Below are positions 19,366 through 27,741 of a stretch of DNA of 64,000 nt, in pieces; the stretch's first letter is position 1, and each line of letters begins with the position of its first letter. The notes beneath the pieces are model-generated. The model ran no database searches, had not been told where the DNA came from, and saw only the letters and a program-made list of their open reading frames with translations. The translations under genes were made by a program, and so were the position numbers. The stretch lies in assembly GCF_021504595.1 (NCBI RefSeq), contig NZ_JACSGT010000001.1, forward strand, positions 992,001 through 1,056,000. The letters run 5' to 3'. This DNA comes from Chryseobacterium indicum. Its GTDB lineage: Bacteria; Bacteroidota; Bacteroidia; Flavobacteriales; Weeksellaceae.

Positions 19366-19788
19366 ATGAAAAAGTTAATCATAACAATGATGCTGGTAGG
19401 AACTTTTGGTTTATCCTACGCACAGACAGACTATTATAACGACTACAGAAGAAGTATTACCGATGTCAATTGGCAGAGTGTAATTTCAGATCTGGTGCTT
19501 TCAACAACACAGGCAAACCAAATTTATGCGCTGAATGACCGTTACAGAGATTATGATTCATGGAACAGAGTATATGATAATAATCCTGATCGATGGAGAA
19601 ATGACCGTTATGTAGAGTTGGAAAGAATTTTAGGAAGAGATAAATATGCTAAATTTAAAAACAGATATTACAAAGGACAAAACCCTGTAGCAGTTTACAA
19701 TAGAAATAAAAATAATGACAAACGCTATAAACACATGGATAAAAAAGCCAAAGTTTACAGGCATAAAAACGGAAAAGGTCATCATTAA
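19366..19788 (+). CDS. Small secreted hypothetical protein, Tyr/Asn/Arg-rich
   Basis: A 140-residue exported protein. A signal peptide ends near residue 20 (GLSYAQ). The mature chain is rich in Tyr, Asn, Asp, Arg and Lys, with helical segments around SDLVLSTTQANQIYALNDRY (near 44-63) and VELERILGRDKYAKFKNRYY. The last 35 residues are strongly basic and end in GKGHH, a possible metal-binding or surface-adhesive tail. The Bacteroidota contain many such proteins, generally uncharacterised. A terminator follows at 19817. No function can be given. Confidence 0.7.
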   Translation: MKKLIITMMLVGTFGLSYAQTDYYNDYRRSITDVNWQSVISDLVLSTTQANQIYALNDRYRDYDSWNRVYDNNPDRWRNDRYVELERILGRDKYAKFKNRYYKGQNPVAVYNRNKNNDKRYKHMDKKAKVYRHKNGKGHH

Positions 19789-19816
19789 AACCAATTAATC
19801 AATTATATTCAATCTT

Positions 19817-19846
19817 AAAACGGCTGGTCGAAAGATCAGTCGTTTT
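19817..19846 (+). terminator. Rho-independent terminator
   Basis: AAAACGGCTGGTC-GAAA-GATCAGTCGTTTT forms a stem with two mismatches, followed by a T-rich run. It separates the secreted-protein gene from the AraC regulator. Confidence 0.75.
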
Positions 19847-19884
19847 TATTTTATCTATCGCTGTTATTTTATTACTGAAATTCT

Positions 19885-19901
19885 GTTTGAATTTTATAAT
19901 T
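19885..19901 (+). promoter_or_regulatory. Operator-like site 1 of the AraC regulator
   Basis: GTTTGAATTTTATAATT lies 8 bp before the regulator ATG. An identical 17-mer is found at 20797-20813 and a 14/17 variant at 20818-20834. The position over the start region suggests autorepression. Confidence 0.55.
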
Positions 19902-19908
19902 TTGAAAA

Positions 19909-20802
19909 ATGGAATCTAATGAAACCGTAAAAGGATTTTACCAGCGCGTCGGTCTGGAATGTATCAAAACTCCCGGAGTAGGACATTTTAATGTCTTTTC
20001 ACGCGAAAACTGCTCACTCATTACACCGTACAGCAGAAGAGATTATTATAAAATTTCTCTGATTATCGGGAAAGGAAAACTGCATTATGCCGATAAATGG
20101 ATCTATGTGGATCAGCCGGCTTTGCTCTTTTCAAATCCGGTGATTCCTTACTCATGGGAAGCAGAAGATAATGATCAGAAAGGTTTTTTCTGCCTTTTTA
20201 CAGATCATTTTGTGCATGACGGAAACCGTCTGGGAAATCTTCAGGATTCCCAGCTCTTCAAAATTGGCGGAACTCCCGTATTCTTTATCAATGAAGAACA
20301 GCAGAAAACCGTTGCCGATATCTTTATTAAAATGATGAACGAAATTCAGTCTGATTATCTTCATAAATATGATATGCTGCGTGCTTACCTTCATCTTCTG
20401 ATTCACGAAACGATGAAAATGCATCCTGCGGAAAATTTTGAACCTTATCAGAATGCTTCGCAGAGAGTCGCTTCCTTATTCATGGAATTGCTGGAAAGAC
20501 AATTTCCGATTGACAGTCCCGAAAGATTTTTAAAACTGAAAAGTCCTGTAGATTATGCCGAAAGTCTTTCCATTCACGTCAATTCATTAAACCGTTCCGT
20601 AAAGGAAATTACGGGAAAAACGACAAGTCAGCAGATTGCGGCAAGAATTATTCAGGAAGCTCATGCCTTATTAAAACATACCGACTGGAATGTCTCTGAA
20701 ATTGCCTACGGATTAGGCTTTGAAGAACCTGCCTATTTTACCAATTATTTTAAAAAACAAACCGGAATGACACCCAATGCAGTAAGAACTGCTCTTGTTT
20801 GA
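19909..20802 (+). CDS. AraC family transcriptional regulator
   Basis: A 297-residue regulator. The N-terminal half (to about residue 190) is a cupin-like sensing domain with IIGKGKLHYADKWIYVDQP near residue 50. The C-terminal 100 residues form the double HTH: ESLSIHVNSLNRSVKEITGK for the first helix-turn-helix and WNVSEIAYGLGFEEPAYFTN with the closing FKKQTGMTPNAVR for the second. It lies just upstream of an aldo/keto reductase and an MFS transporter in the same direction, its probable targets. Repeated 17-bp motifs before and after the gene are candidate binding sites. The effector is unknown. Confidence 0.92.
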   Translation: MESNETVKGFYQRVGLECIKTPGVGHFNVFSRENCSLITPYSRRDYYKISLIIGKGKLHYADKWIYVDQPALLFSNPVIPYSWEAEDNDQKGFFCLFTDHFVHDGNRLGNLQDSQLFKIGGTPVFFINEEQQKTVADIFIKMMNEIQSDYLHKYDMLRAYLHLLIHETMKMHPAENFEPYQNASQRVASLFMELLERQFPIDSPERFLKLKSPVDYAESLSIHVNSLNRSVKEITGKTTSQQIAARIIQEAHALLKHTDWNVSEIAYGLGFEEPAYFTNYFKKQTGMTPNAVRTALV

Positions 20803-20834
20803 ATTTTATAATTCTTCGTTTGAATTCTATATTG
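20797..20834 (+). promoter_or_regulatory. Operator-like sites 2 and 3 (direct repeats, 21-bp phase)
   Basis: GTTTGAATTTTATAATT (20797-20813) and GTTTGAATTCTATATTG (20818-20834) begin 21 bp apart, two helical turns, which is the usual geometry of AraC-family half-sites. The first is identical to the site before the regulator. Site 2 overlaps the regulator's stop codon, and site 3 overlaps the -33 box of the next promoter. Confidence 0.55.
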
Positions 20835-20862
20835 AAATCATTCAGCGGCTGTTATAATTTTG
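20832..20862 (+). promoter_or_regulatory. Bacteroidota-type promoter for the aldo/keto reductase
   Basis: TTG at 20832-20834 and TAATTTTG at 20855-20862 match the TTG/TAnnTTTG housekeeping consensus, with 20 bp between them (usual 19). The start of transcription would lie about 20 bp before the ATG at 20891. Confidence 0.6.
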
Positions 20863-20890
20863 TACTGTAACTTTAAAATCACAAGCTATC

Positions 20891-21892
20891 ATGAAATTTA
20901 GAAAATTAGGAAACACAGGTGTAGAATTATCGGCTATCGGTTTGGGCTGTATGGGAATGAGCTTTGCTTACGGACCTACAGATGAGCAGGAAAGTATTAA
21001 AAGCCTTCATAAATCGTTGGATCTTGGGATCAACTTTTGGGATACAGCCGATATGTATGCTAACGGAGAAAATGAAAAACTGATTTCAAAAGTTTTGGTT
21101 CCGAACCGTGACAAAATTTTTATCGCAACCAAATTCGGATTCAGGTTTAAAGACGGACAAGCCGGTCACAGCGGCGCTCCGGGAACGTATTTTGACGGCT
21201 CGCCGGAATGGATTAAAAAGGCAGTGGATTTAAGCCTTCAGCGCCTTAAAATTGATGAAATTGATTTGTACTATGCACACAGAGTAGATCCCAATATTCC
21301 TGTGGAAGAAACAGTAGGAGCAATGGCAGATCTCGTAAAGGCAGGAAAAGTAAAATATCTAGGTTTATCCGAAGCTTCTGCGGAATCGATCAGAAAAGCA
21401 CATAAAATTCATCCGATTACAGCATTGCAATCAGAATATTCCCTGCTTACCAAAGATGTGGAGCGTGAAGTTCTGCCTGTAATCCGCGAACTGGGAATCA
21501 CTTTAGTTCCTTATTCACCTTTAGCAAGAGGGCTTTTTTCGAATATTAACGAAGCTCAGAATTTTACAGATGGAGATTTCAGAAAATCTTTACCGCGTTA
21601 TCAGGAAAAATATCTTGAAAATAACAGAAATTTAGCTCAGGAGATCAATGATTTTGCGGCTTCAAAAGGCGTAAAAGGAACTCAGCTTGCTTTAGCGTGG
21701 GTTTTGAATCAGGGAGAGGATATCATTCCGATTCCGGGAACGAAACGCATTCAGTACTTAGAAGAAAATATTGAAGCAACTAAAATTGAGCTTTCAGAAT
21801 CCGATCTGAAAACAATAGATTCGATCTTAAAAAAATATCCCGACGTTGGTGAAAGATACAGCGAAGGATCAATGAAATTAGTCAATAATTAA
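20891..21892 (+). CDS. Aldo/keto reductase
   Basis: A 333-residue AKR of the AKR13/YajO-like group, an NADPH-dependent carbonyl reductase with a TIM-barrel. The catalytic Asp, Tyr, Lys and His are seen in FWDTADMYANGENE (about residues 49-62), FIATKFGFR (near 78) and YYAHRVDP (near 125). NADPH contacts are in IPIPGTKRIQYLEENI near residue 282. Cytoplasmic. Genes for such reductases are commonly controlled by a neighbouring AraC regulator, as here. Specific substrate not deducible. Confidence 0.92.
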   Translation: MKFRKLGNTGVELSAIGLGCMGMSFAYGPTDEQESIKSLHKSLDLGINFWDTADMYANGENEKLISKVLVPNRDKIFIATKFGFRFKDGQAGHSGAPGTYFDGSPEWIKKAVDLSLQRLKIDEIDLYYAHRVDPNIPVEETVGAMADLVKAGKVKYLGLSEASAESIRKAHKIHPITALQSEYSLLTKDVEREVLPVIRELGITLVPYSPLARGLFSNINEAQNFTDGDFRKSLPRYQEKYLENNRNLAQEINDFAASKGVKGTQLALAWVLNQGEDIIPIPGTKRIQYLEENIEATKIELSESDLKTIDSILKKYPDVGERYSEGSMKLVNN

Positions 21893-21964
21893 AATTGCAC
21901 CAATCCAGGTTTTCATATTTTTCCGGAAATCTGGATTTTCAATTGATAATTTTTAACATCAGTA

Positions 21965-23155
21965 ATGGTTACCCTTAAAGAAAAAAACAAATTTATTGCT
22001 ACGGTTTTGGCATTTGCCGTTATTCCGATGTCCGGACTGGCAACGGATATTTATCTGCCTTCTATGCCTAGTATGGCAACGGAACTGCACCAGACGGAAA
22101 GCAATATTCAGCTTACTTTATCCATATTTTTAATCAGTTACGGCCTTACCCAGTTTTTTGCCGGAAGTATTGTAGATTCTTTTGGAAGATATAAAGTTTC
22201 CATGATTTCTCTGGCGCTTTTTGTTGCTTCTTTTTTAATTACCGCTACAACGCAGAACATTTTTGTGATCTATGCAATGCGTGTTTTGCAGGGTGTTTTA
22301 TCGGGTTTCGCAGTCGTTGCCAAAAGAGCTTTTTTTGTAGATGTTTATGAAGGAGAAGAGCGGAAACATTATCTCAGCATCATGACGATTGTATGGTCAG
22401 TTGGACCTATTGTTGCACCGTTTATCGGAGGATATCTGCAGAAAAACTTTGGATGGCAGTCAAATTTCTACGTTTTGGCAGGGTACAGTTTGTTATTGCT
22501 GATTCTTGAATTTATATTCTCCGGTGAAACATTAAAAAAGAGAAATCCTTTTCATGTGGAATTCCTGATTAAAGAATACAATTCCATGTTCAAAGCTAAA
22601 GATTTTTTCTACGGAATGATTATGTGCGGTTTGAGCTACTCGATGATTATGTTTTTTAATCTGTGTGGTTCCTTTATTATTGAGCATAAAATGGGCTATT
22701 CCGAAGTTGTGGCAGGATATGTTTCTCTCATTCTCGGTTTTGCATGGATGACGGGCGGATTTTTAGGAAAGGCATTAATTAACAAAGCTTTTTTACCCAA
22801 AATAAGAAATGCTAACTTTATTCAGTTGCTTCTGATTGCTGTTATGTTTGCCGCTTCCTCTTTCTCCAATAATATTTACAGTCTGGTTGCGTTTGCTTTT
22901 TTAATTCACGTAACAGCAGGATTTATTTTCAACAATTATTTTTCCTACTGTATCGGAAGGTTTCCCAATTCTGCAGGAATTGCAGGAGGTTTGACGGGTG
23001 GAGTAGCCTTCATTATTACTTCAGCATTGAGCTACGGAATTGCAGCATTCATAAAACCTCAGGTTCAGCTTCAGGTTGCGGAAGGCTATTTTATTCTGGG
23101 ACTTTTAGGACTGTTTATTTTAAGCATGATTAAATTCAGAAAAGCTCATGCTTAG
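21965..23155 (+). CDS. MFS transporter, Bcr/CflA-like drug exporter
   Basis: A 396-residue, 12-helix transporter of the major facilitator superfamily. The opening ATDIYLPSMPSMATELH (near residues 27-43) is the Bcr/CflA drug:H+ antiporter signature, followed by GRYKVSMISL between helices 2 and 3 and VVAKRAFFVDVYEGEER in the central part of the N-half. It is 72 bp after the aldo/keto reductase and in the same direction, so the two may share a transcript under the AraC regulator. A role in exporting a toxic carbonyl or drug is inference. Confidence 0.88.
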   Translation: MVTLKEKNKFIATVLAFAVIPMSGLATDIYLPSMPSMATELHQTESNIQLTLSIFLISYGLTQFFAGSIVDSFGRYKVSMISLALFVASFLITATTQNIFVIYAMRVLQGVLSGFAVVAKRAFFVDVYEGEERKHYLSIMTIVWSVGPIVAPFIGGYLQKNFGWQSNFYVLAGYSLLLLILEFIFSGETLKKRNPFHVEFLIKEYNSMFKAKDFFYGMIMCGLSYSMIMFFNLCGSFIIEHKMGYSEVVAGYVSLILGFAWMTGGFLGKALINKAFLPKIRNANFIQLLLIAVMFAASSFSNNIYSLVAFAFLIHVTAGFIFNNYFSYCIGRFPNSAGIAGGLTGGVAFIITSALSYGIAAFIKPQVQLQVAEGYFILGLLGLFILSMIKFRKAHA

Positions 23156-23198
23156 AAGTTTATATTTATTAAATTTTCTACGACATAGTTTCAATAAT

Positions 23199-23275
23199 AA
23201 ATCCTCTCATTTTCGGGAGGATTTGTTTTTTATCTTTCATATTTTTAATAGAAAAAGCTCCTTTAGAAAAGGAGC
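23199..23275. terminator. Two adjacent terminator hairpins for converging genes
   Basis: AAATCCTC...GAGGATTT (about 23199-23224) followed by GTTTTTT ends the MFS transcript. GCTCCTTT-AGA-AAAGGAGC (23257-23275), with a run of A to its left, ends the minus-strand gene at 23308. Confidence 0.75.
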
Positions 23276-23307
23276 ATCTGTTAAGTATATTGCTAATAAT
23301 CTCTTGC

Positions 23308-24429
23308 TTAAATTTGTGTGATTGTGTATGTTCCGGTTGCATCGAAATTGATACTGAATTCAACTTTAAAATTTTTAGGAGTAGAAGTTAAATTTGGAAT
23401 CATTATGTAATCTCCTCCCACATCAAAATATCCGTCACTTAGATTATCTCCTAAGGATTCTGCATTTGTATAAATACCCATTGAAGGTAAATTAATTTTA
23501 AATCCGGTAAAATTTGATGTTGTAACTCCATTTATTGTAATAGAAAACTTATTGGTTGAAGAATTATAAGTTGTTGCCGATATCGTTAGAGTTTGATAGC
23601 CAAATGCAATACTGGGATTGATATTTTCTGCTGAAACAAATGTCTCAGGATAATTATATGAGGCAGTGTAAATGCGGTAGAACCCGTTAGATGCAATATT
23701 TAAGTTGTTTCCATTTGGAACCAATAAACTTTGTGAGTCTGTGCCGTACACTTGAGCACCAACAGCCTGAGAAGCGATAAATTTCAACTGTGTATTTGCA
23801 GGAAAATATTTATATCCTGTTTTCTGATTAGAAGAACTATTTCTCAATAATTCTGCAGAGGAAGCATTAAAGCTGTTATATGATCCATAAACATACAGAC
23901 TCGCTGGCACAGCTGAACTGGATCCTGAAGTTGTAGGTAAACTTAATGTTCCTGAATTATTAACTCCTAAAGTATAACTTGTTCCATTAGGCGAAACTAA
24001 TGTAATTCCCTGTCCTGCGCCCGTTACAACTGTCTTACTCACTTGTGCATATGGAACGCTCATCAGTTGATTTACCCCGACATTCGTATAGTTAGAGCCT
24101 CCTGCAGGATCCATTTCCACTTTTACAAATTTAGCGTTGGTTCCCCAGTTGATCGCCCCGAAGTTTCCTGTAGTAGCTGTTCCCTGTCCGATGTTCAGGT
24201 TTACCAGACCTTTGGCGTTGGTAGTTTTGTTTTGAGTTTCGGTATATAAAACCGTTCCGTTGGCTGCATTATCCAGGATGCTGATTCTCAAAGAAACGTT
24301 TCCGTTAGCAATCGGAGCTCCTGCCGCATTGAAAGCAATCGTCTGATAGCTGAAAGCCTGCGGAACCTGCGCACTTACTAAACTTGCTAAAAATAATCCT
24401 ATAGTTGCGTAAAGCTTTTTCATGTTCAA
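23308..24429 (-). CDS. Large secreted protein with tail-fibre-like N-domain and SusE/F-like C-domain
   Basis: A 373-residue exported protein; the signal peptide ends near SAQ at residue 21. Residues 22-140 (PQAFSYQTIAFNAAGAPIAN onward) are of a type often found at the start of flavobacterial surface proteins. After a Thr/Ser-rich linker, SLYVYGSYNSFNASSAELLR near residue 186 resembles the first strand of SusE/SusF starch-binding domains, and two such beta-sandwiches may fit before the end. No T9SS domain is seen here, but the gene upstream encodes one. Binding to glycans is inference. A two-gene unit with 24439-24891. Confidence 0.6.
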   Translation of the reverse strand: MNMKKLYATIGLFLASLVSAQVPQAFSYQTIAFNAAGAPIANGNVSLRISILDNAANGTVLYTETQNKTTNAKGLVNLNIGQGTATTGNFGAINWGTNAKFVKVEMDPAGGSNYTNVGVNQLMSVPYAQVSKTVVTGAGQGITLVSPNGTSYTLGVNNSGTLSLPTTSGSSSAVPASLYVYGSYNSFNASSAELLRNSSSNQKTGYKYFPANTQLKFIASQAVGAQVYGTDSQSLLVPNGNNLNIASNGFYRIYTASYNYPETFVSAENINPSIAFGYQTLTISATTYNSSTNKFSITINGVTTSNFTGFKINLPSMGIYTNAESLGDNLSDGYFDVGGDYIMIPNLTSTPKNFKVEFSINFDATGTYTITQI

Positions 24430-24438
24430 ATAGTTTTT

Positions 24439-24891
24439 TTAAGGTTTTTTGATAATTTTAATAGGTTTGATGTCGGAGTTTTTGAAAACGATCATATAAA
24501 CTCCCTGCTGAAGATGTCTTAAATCAAGTTGTTCAGAATCTAACTTGGTTTTGAAAACAAGCTTTCCCGAAAGATCATAGATTTCAGCACCTTCGATTTT
24601 TGATTTTGAATTCAGTTTAACGTAAACGAAATCAGCAGTAGGATTGGGATAAATTTTCACATGGTCTTTTTCAAGTTCTGAAACTCCTAAAACCTGCAAA
24701 ACAGACTGGTAAAACATTCCCATAGTTCCGGAGTTTGTTTTGTCGGGATCTGTCGGGATGACATAGATTTCTCCAACTGAGTGCGAAAAGTTATCCGCAG
24801 AAACGGCTCCTGAGTTGAAATTCCCCATCACAGACTGGGCAAAACCAAAAAAAGGCACTCCGAATAAGAATAGAGTAATTTTTTTTCTCAT
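24439..24891 (-). CDS. Short secreted protein with T9SS type A sorting domain
   Basis: A 150-residue protein that is mostly signal peptide (to about residue 18, FGFAQ) plus a T9SS C-terminal domain. The latter starts near residue 80 with KIYPNPTADFVYVKL, continues with EIYDLSGKLVF and ends with IKIIKKP. Between them is only about 55 residues with a short Gly/Ser-rich segment. It should be exported across the outer membrane. It precedes the SusE/F-like protein by 9 bp. What the tiny cargo does is not known. Confidence 0.75.
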   Translation of the reverse strand: MRKKITLFLFGVPFFGFAQSVMGNFNSGAVSADNFSHSVGEIYVIPTDPDKTNSGTMGMFYQSVLQVLGVSELEKDHVKIYPNPTADFVYVKLNSKSKIEGAEIYDLSGKLVFKTKLDSEQLDLRHLQQGVYMIVFKNSDIKPIKIIKKP

Positions 24892-25031
24892 GGTTAATCA
24901 TTTTTAAGGACTGCGAATATAGATAAATTTTCTTTTATACAAAGAGTTTTTACATTTAAGTAGTTTTATTTTTATGTTAATATTATCGGTAACTTTTAGC
25001 AAAATCTGGTATGATAAAAGTTTGCAATAAA

Positions 25032-25073
25032 AAATAATACACCTGAAAAAGCTGTTTTCCAGATGTATTATTT
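25032..25073 (-). terminator. Terminator of the MBOAT operon
   Basis: AAATAATACACCTG and CAGATGTATTATTT form an interrupted stem 39 bp after the stop codon of the last gene of the operon (25112). The AT-rich arms make it functional in the minus direction. Confidence 0.6.
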
Positions 25074-25111
25074 AAAAGGTAACGTTCTTTATTTAAAGTG
25101 AAATAATATTT

Positions 25112-26047
25112 CTACCTAATAATATCTTTTGCAATTACTTCGGAAAATGTATCCATTGATGAAGGTTCCAGATGAACCTCATCTACCCATTGGTAATGAT
25201 TCGGATAATTGTTATAATTAACATAGGGAACTTTCTCAGTTTCCGTAATATATAGAATAATTTTATCAAAATCTGGAACCGCTGAATTTTCAATATTGTA
25301 TGCAATTTTACTGACAGGCATTCTTATAACGATCACTTTTCCGTGCTGTTTTAGAAAATTAATGGTTTTTGACAAATAATCTAATCGGACAGTAGAAATT
25401 TTAAGATCATTTAATCTGTTCTTTAATTCCTTCATTTTTTCAGCATTTACTTCTTTTCTTTTTTCTGCGGAAAATCTCTTGATTACTTTTCCGTGTATTT
25501 GTCCGTTATCTAGTACAGAAACCTCAATCATTGGATTTTTCTCTGGTCTTATTTTTTTATTGATTTCATTGGTAATAGAAAAATTATAGCTTTCCAAAAG
25601 ATATTCCAGATTTGGATTTACAGCAACCAGAGACGTTTTTGCAACCGATTTGTCATTTTCAATATAAAATTGCGGATCGTCTGGCTCATTTTTATAAACC
25701 ATTAATGCTGTTGGCTCCACAGTTATAATAAATATGCCTTTTTTTGTGTCGGGTTTCAGTTTCTTTTTTATGGACTCCAGATACTTCGGGCCATAGGGAG
25801 AATGTGCCCAGGTAAAGGCGTAATTATATAATTTTGCTTCCGGATAATCGGGATGTATAATTCTGTCGATAATTTCAGGATTCATTGAAGCAGCTCTGGA
25901 ACTTCCTAATATTAAAGAGTTTTGTTGAGGTGAAGAAAATCTTTTATAAAAATCATCTGTTGTTTTTCCGGTCAGGTATATTGCATAGCAGATGAAAAGC
26001 AGGGGAAGTATAGAAAATTTAATTAATCTATATATTGATTTTTTCAT
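25112..26047 (-). CDS. Membrane-anchored SGNH/DltD-like protein of the MBOAT operon
   Basis: A 311-residue protein with one N-terminal membrane helix (about residues 8-26) and an extracytoplasmic domain. LILGSSRAASMNPEI (near 46-60) fits the first block of an SGNH-type or DltD-like hydrolase, with Ser in GSS. A possible last block is VDEVHLEPSSMDTFSEVIA near 291, with a D-x-x-H arrangement. Such proteins accompany MBOAT acyltransferases and finish transfer of the acyl group to the exported polymer (AlgX/AlgJ, DltD, PatB). It begins 3 bp after the MBOAT stop, so the two are translationally linked. Catalysis is inferred. Confidence 0.7.
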   Translation of the reverse strand: MKKSIYRLIKFSILPLLFICYAIYLTGKTTDDFYKRFSSPQQNSLILGSSRAASMNPEIIDRIIHPDYPEAKLYNYAFTWAHSPYGPKYLESIKKKLKPDTKKGIFIITVEPTALMVYKNEPDDPQFYIENDKSVAKTSLVAVNPNLEYLLESYNFSITNEINKKIRPEKNPMIEVSVLDNGQIHGKVIKRFSAEKRKEVNAEKMKELKNRLNDLKISTVRLDYLSKTINFLKQHGKVIVIRMPVSKIAYNIENSAVPDFDKIILYITETEKVPYVNYNNYPNHYQWVDEVHLEPSSMDTFSEVIAKDIIR

Positions 26048-26050
26048 AAT

Positions 26051-27484
26051 TTAAAACTGTGCATAAATAAATCCTTTCGGAGCAATGTAAAATAAAAATA
26101 CCAAAAATACCAATACATAGTAAAATCCCCATCTTATCAGCCTATTATTATGGAGGAATAATTCTTTTATGCCGTATTCTTTACCTCTTCCGATCCATTC
26201 GATGCTTAATGTAAACATAATAAGGAGAGCAATTTCTTTCTTAAACTGATAGTCAGACAGCCGAAAAAAAGAGAGGGAGAATATTTCTTTGTAGTAGCTT
26301 ATGGCCATTTTCATGTCTGTTGAAAAGAAAAGTACCATCAGTAAGGTAAACATAACAAATGTTACAGGAATATTTTTTAACTCTTCTTTTGTCGGAATAA
26401 TATTGTTCTGGCTTTTTACTTTTTTGTTCATTTTGCCCTTCCAGATAATAGGGATGAACATGATGCCGCTTACTAATCCATGAAAAATATAATGCCATTC
26501 TGCACCATGCCAGAAGCCAACAACCAGAAAATTAATGATAATTGCCATAATTAATCCGTACTTATCATAATCTCTGAACTGAATAGATAATGGAGTAAAA
26601 ACATATTCTGTAAGCCAGGATGTTAAAGAAATATGCCATCTTCGCCAGTAGTCGGCAACATTTTGTGCAAACAGAGGATAATTAAAATTAGGTTGGATTT
26701 TGATTCCCAACAGTTTAGACAGTCCTATTGCCATATCTGTATAACCCGAGAAATCTGAATATAATTGGATGAAATATAAAACAGCTCCTATAAATAATGC
26801 ACTTCCATTCAGCTTGTCATAAGATTCAAATAATGGAGTAGTTATTGTGGCAATATTGTCTGCTACAACCAATTTTTTAAAAACTCCCCATAAAATTTGC
26901 CTCAATCCGTCTGTAAACTGCGGGGCGGAAAACTCTCTTTTGATCTTCAAGCTATTCAGGAATGGTAAAGCTTTATCAATAGGTCCTGCAATAATGCATG
27001 GAAAATAAGCAACAAAAACCGAGTAATCCAAAATAGAAGGTAGTTCTTTAAGTTTATTGTTCTTAATATCCAGCAAGTAGCCGATCATTCTGAATGAATA
27101 AAAACTGATCCCTATCGGAAATATAATTTTTAGTAGATCCAACTGGTCTCTGCAACCGAATACTTTTAACATTTCATTAAAATTTTCAATAAAAAAATTG
27201 AAATATTTAAAATATAAAAGCTGGATCAAAACTAAAAAAACTCCTCCCCTAAGCCAGTAGGTTTTTGCTTTTCCTTCCGATTTTTTTATTTTGTTTCCTA
27301 TAAAAAAAGTAACTGAAGTAGAAAGAATCAGTAATAGCAAAAAATTCCAGCTCCAGCTGCTGTAGAAGATGTAGCTTCCTGCTAAAAGAAGAAGATTCTG
27401 AATTTTTGTTGTTTTCCCAAAAATGTAATAAACAAAAAAAAGTACAACAAAGAAAAAAATAAAATAGTAGGAATTGAGAAGCAT
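26051..27484 (-). CDS. MBOAT family membrane O-acyltransferase (AlgI/DltB-like)
   Basis: A 477-residue polytopic protein of the membrane-bound O-acyltransferase family. ADYWRRWHISLTSWLTEYVF (near 266) is the core signature, and the catalytic His lies in VVGFWHGAEWHYIFHG (near 312-327). Around eleven membrane helices are predicted by eye. In the alginate and D-alanine systems this enzyme moves an acyl group from a cytoplasmic donor to an extracellular sugar polymer. Here the donor should be the carrier protein encoded 8 bp upstream. Nothing identifies the acceptor. Confidence 0.92.
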   Translation of the reverse strand: MLLNSYYFIFFFVVLFFVYYIFGKTTKIQNLLLLAGSYIFYSSWSWNFLLLLILSTSVTFFIGNKIKKSEGKAKTYWLRGGVFLVLIQLLYFKYFNFFIENFNEMLKVFGCRDQLDLLKIIFPIGISFYSFRMIGYLLDIKNNKLKELPSILDYSVFVAYFPCIIAGPIDKALPFLNSLKIKREFSAPQFTDGLRQILWGVFKKLVVADNIATITTPLFESYDKLNGSALFIGAVLYFIQLYSDFSGYTDMAIGLSKLLGIKIQPNFNYPLFAQNVADYWRRWHISLTSWLTEYVFTPLSIQFRDYDKYGLIMAIIINFLVVGFWHGAEWHYIFHGLVSGIMFIPIIWKGKMNKKVKSQNNIIPTKEELKNIPVTFVMFTLLMVLFFSTDMKMAISYYKEIFSLSFFRLSDYQFKKEIALLIMFTLSIEWIGRGKEYGIKELFLHNNRLIRWGFYYVLVFLVFLFYIAPKGFIYAQF

Positions 27485-27492
27485 ACGTTATT

Positions 27493-27729
27493 TTATTTGC
27501 TGATAATGGAATCTACCATCTCTCCAACATTATTCCAGCTCTGAATTTCTGATGAGGTAAATCGTATTCCGAAAGATTTCTCTATAGCTACAATAAGCTG
27601 AATATGTGAAAGAGAATCCCACTCTTCAATATCGCTTGCCGTTGTTTCATCATTTAGTTCAATTTCTTCATTATCCAGTTGTTCACGAAAAATAGGTGTA
27701 AGCCTTGTTAAAATGTCATTTCTGTTCAT
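27493..27729 (-). CDS. Acyl carrier protein
   Basis: A 78-residue acidic carrier protein. The phosphopantetheine attachment site is S39 in EWDSLSHIQL. It is a stand-alone carrier of the type that accompanies FkbH-like enzymes and MBOAT proteins, not the housekeeping fatty-acid ACP, whose fab neighbours are missing. In the ancestral arrangement its ATG overlapped the FkbH stop (see the IS1 finding); an IS1 element now lies 12 bp upstream of the start, so expression may have been altered. Confidence 0.92.
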   Translation of the reverse strand: MNRNDILTRLTPIFREQLDNEEIELNDETTASDIEEWDSLSHIQLIVAIEKSFGIRFTSSEIQSWNNVGEMVDSIISK

Positions 27730-27733
27730 AGTT

Positions 27734-27741
27734 TATTTTTT
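27734..27741. repeat. Left copy of IS1 target duplication
   Basis: TATTTTTT immediately left of the IS1-family element; the matching copy is at 28471-28478. An 8-bp duplication is normal for IS1 elements. Confidence 0.8.

Noticed and set aside
19897..19904. TAATTTTG as the promoter of the AraC gene
   Set aside because: The match to TAnnTTTG is exact, but no TTG lies at the right distance and the transcript would begin at the start codon; leaderless expression is possible but not supported.
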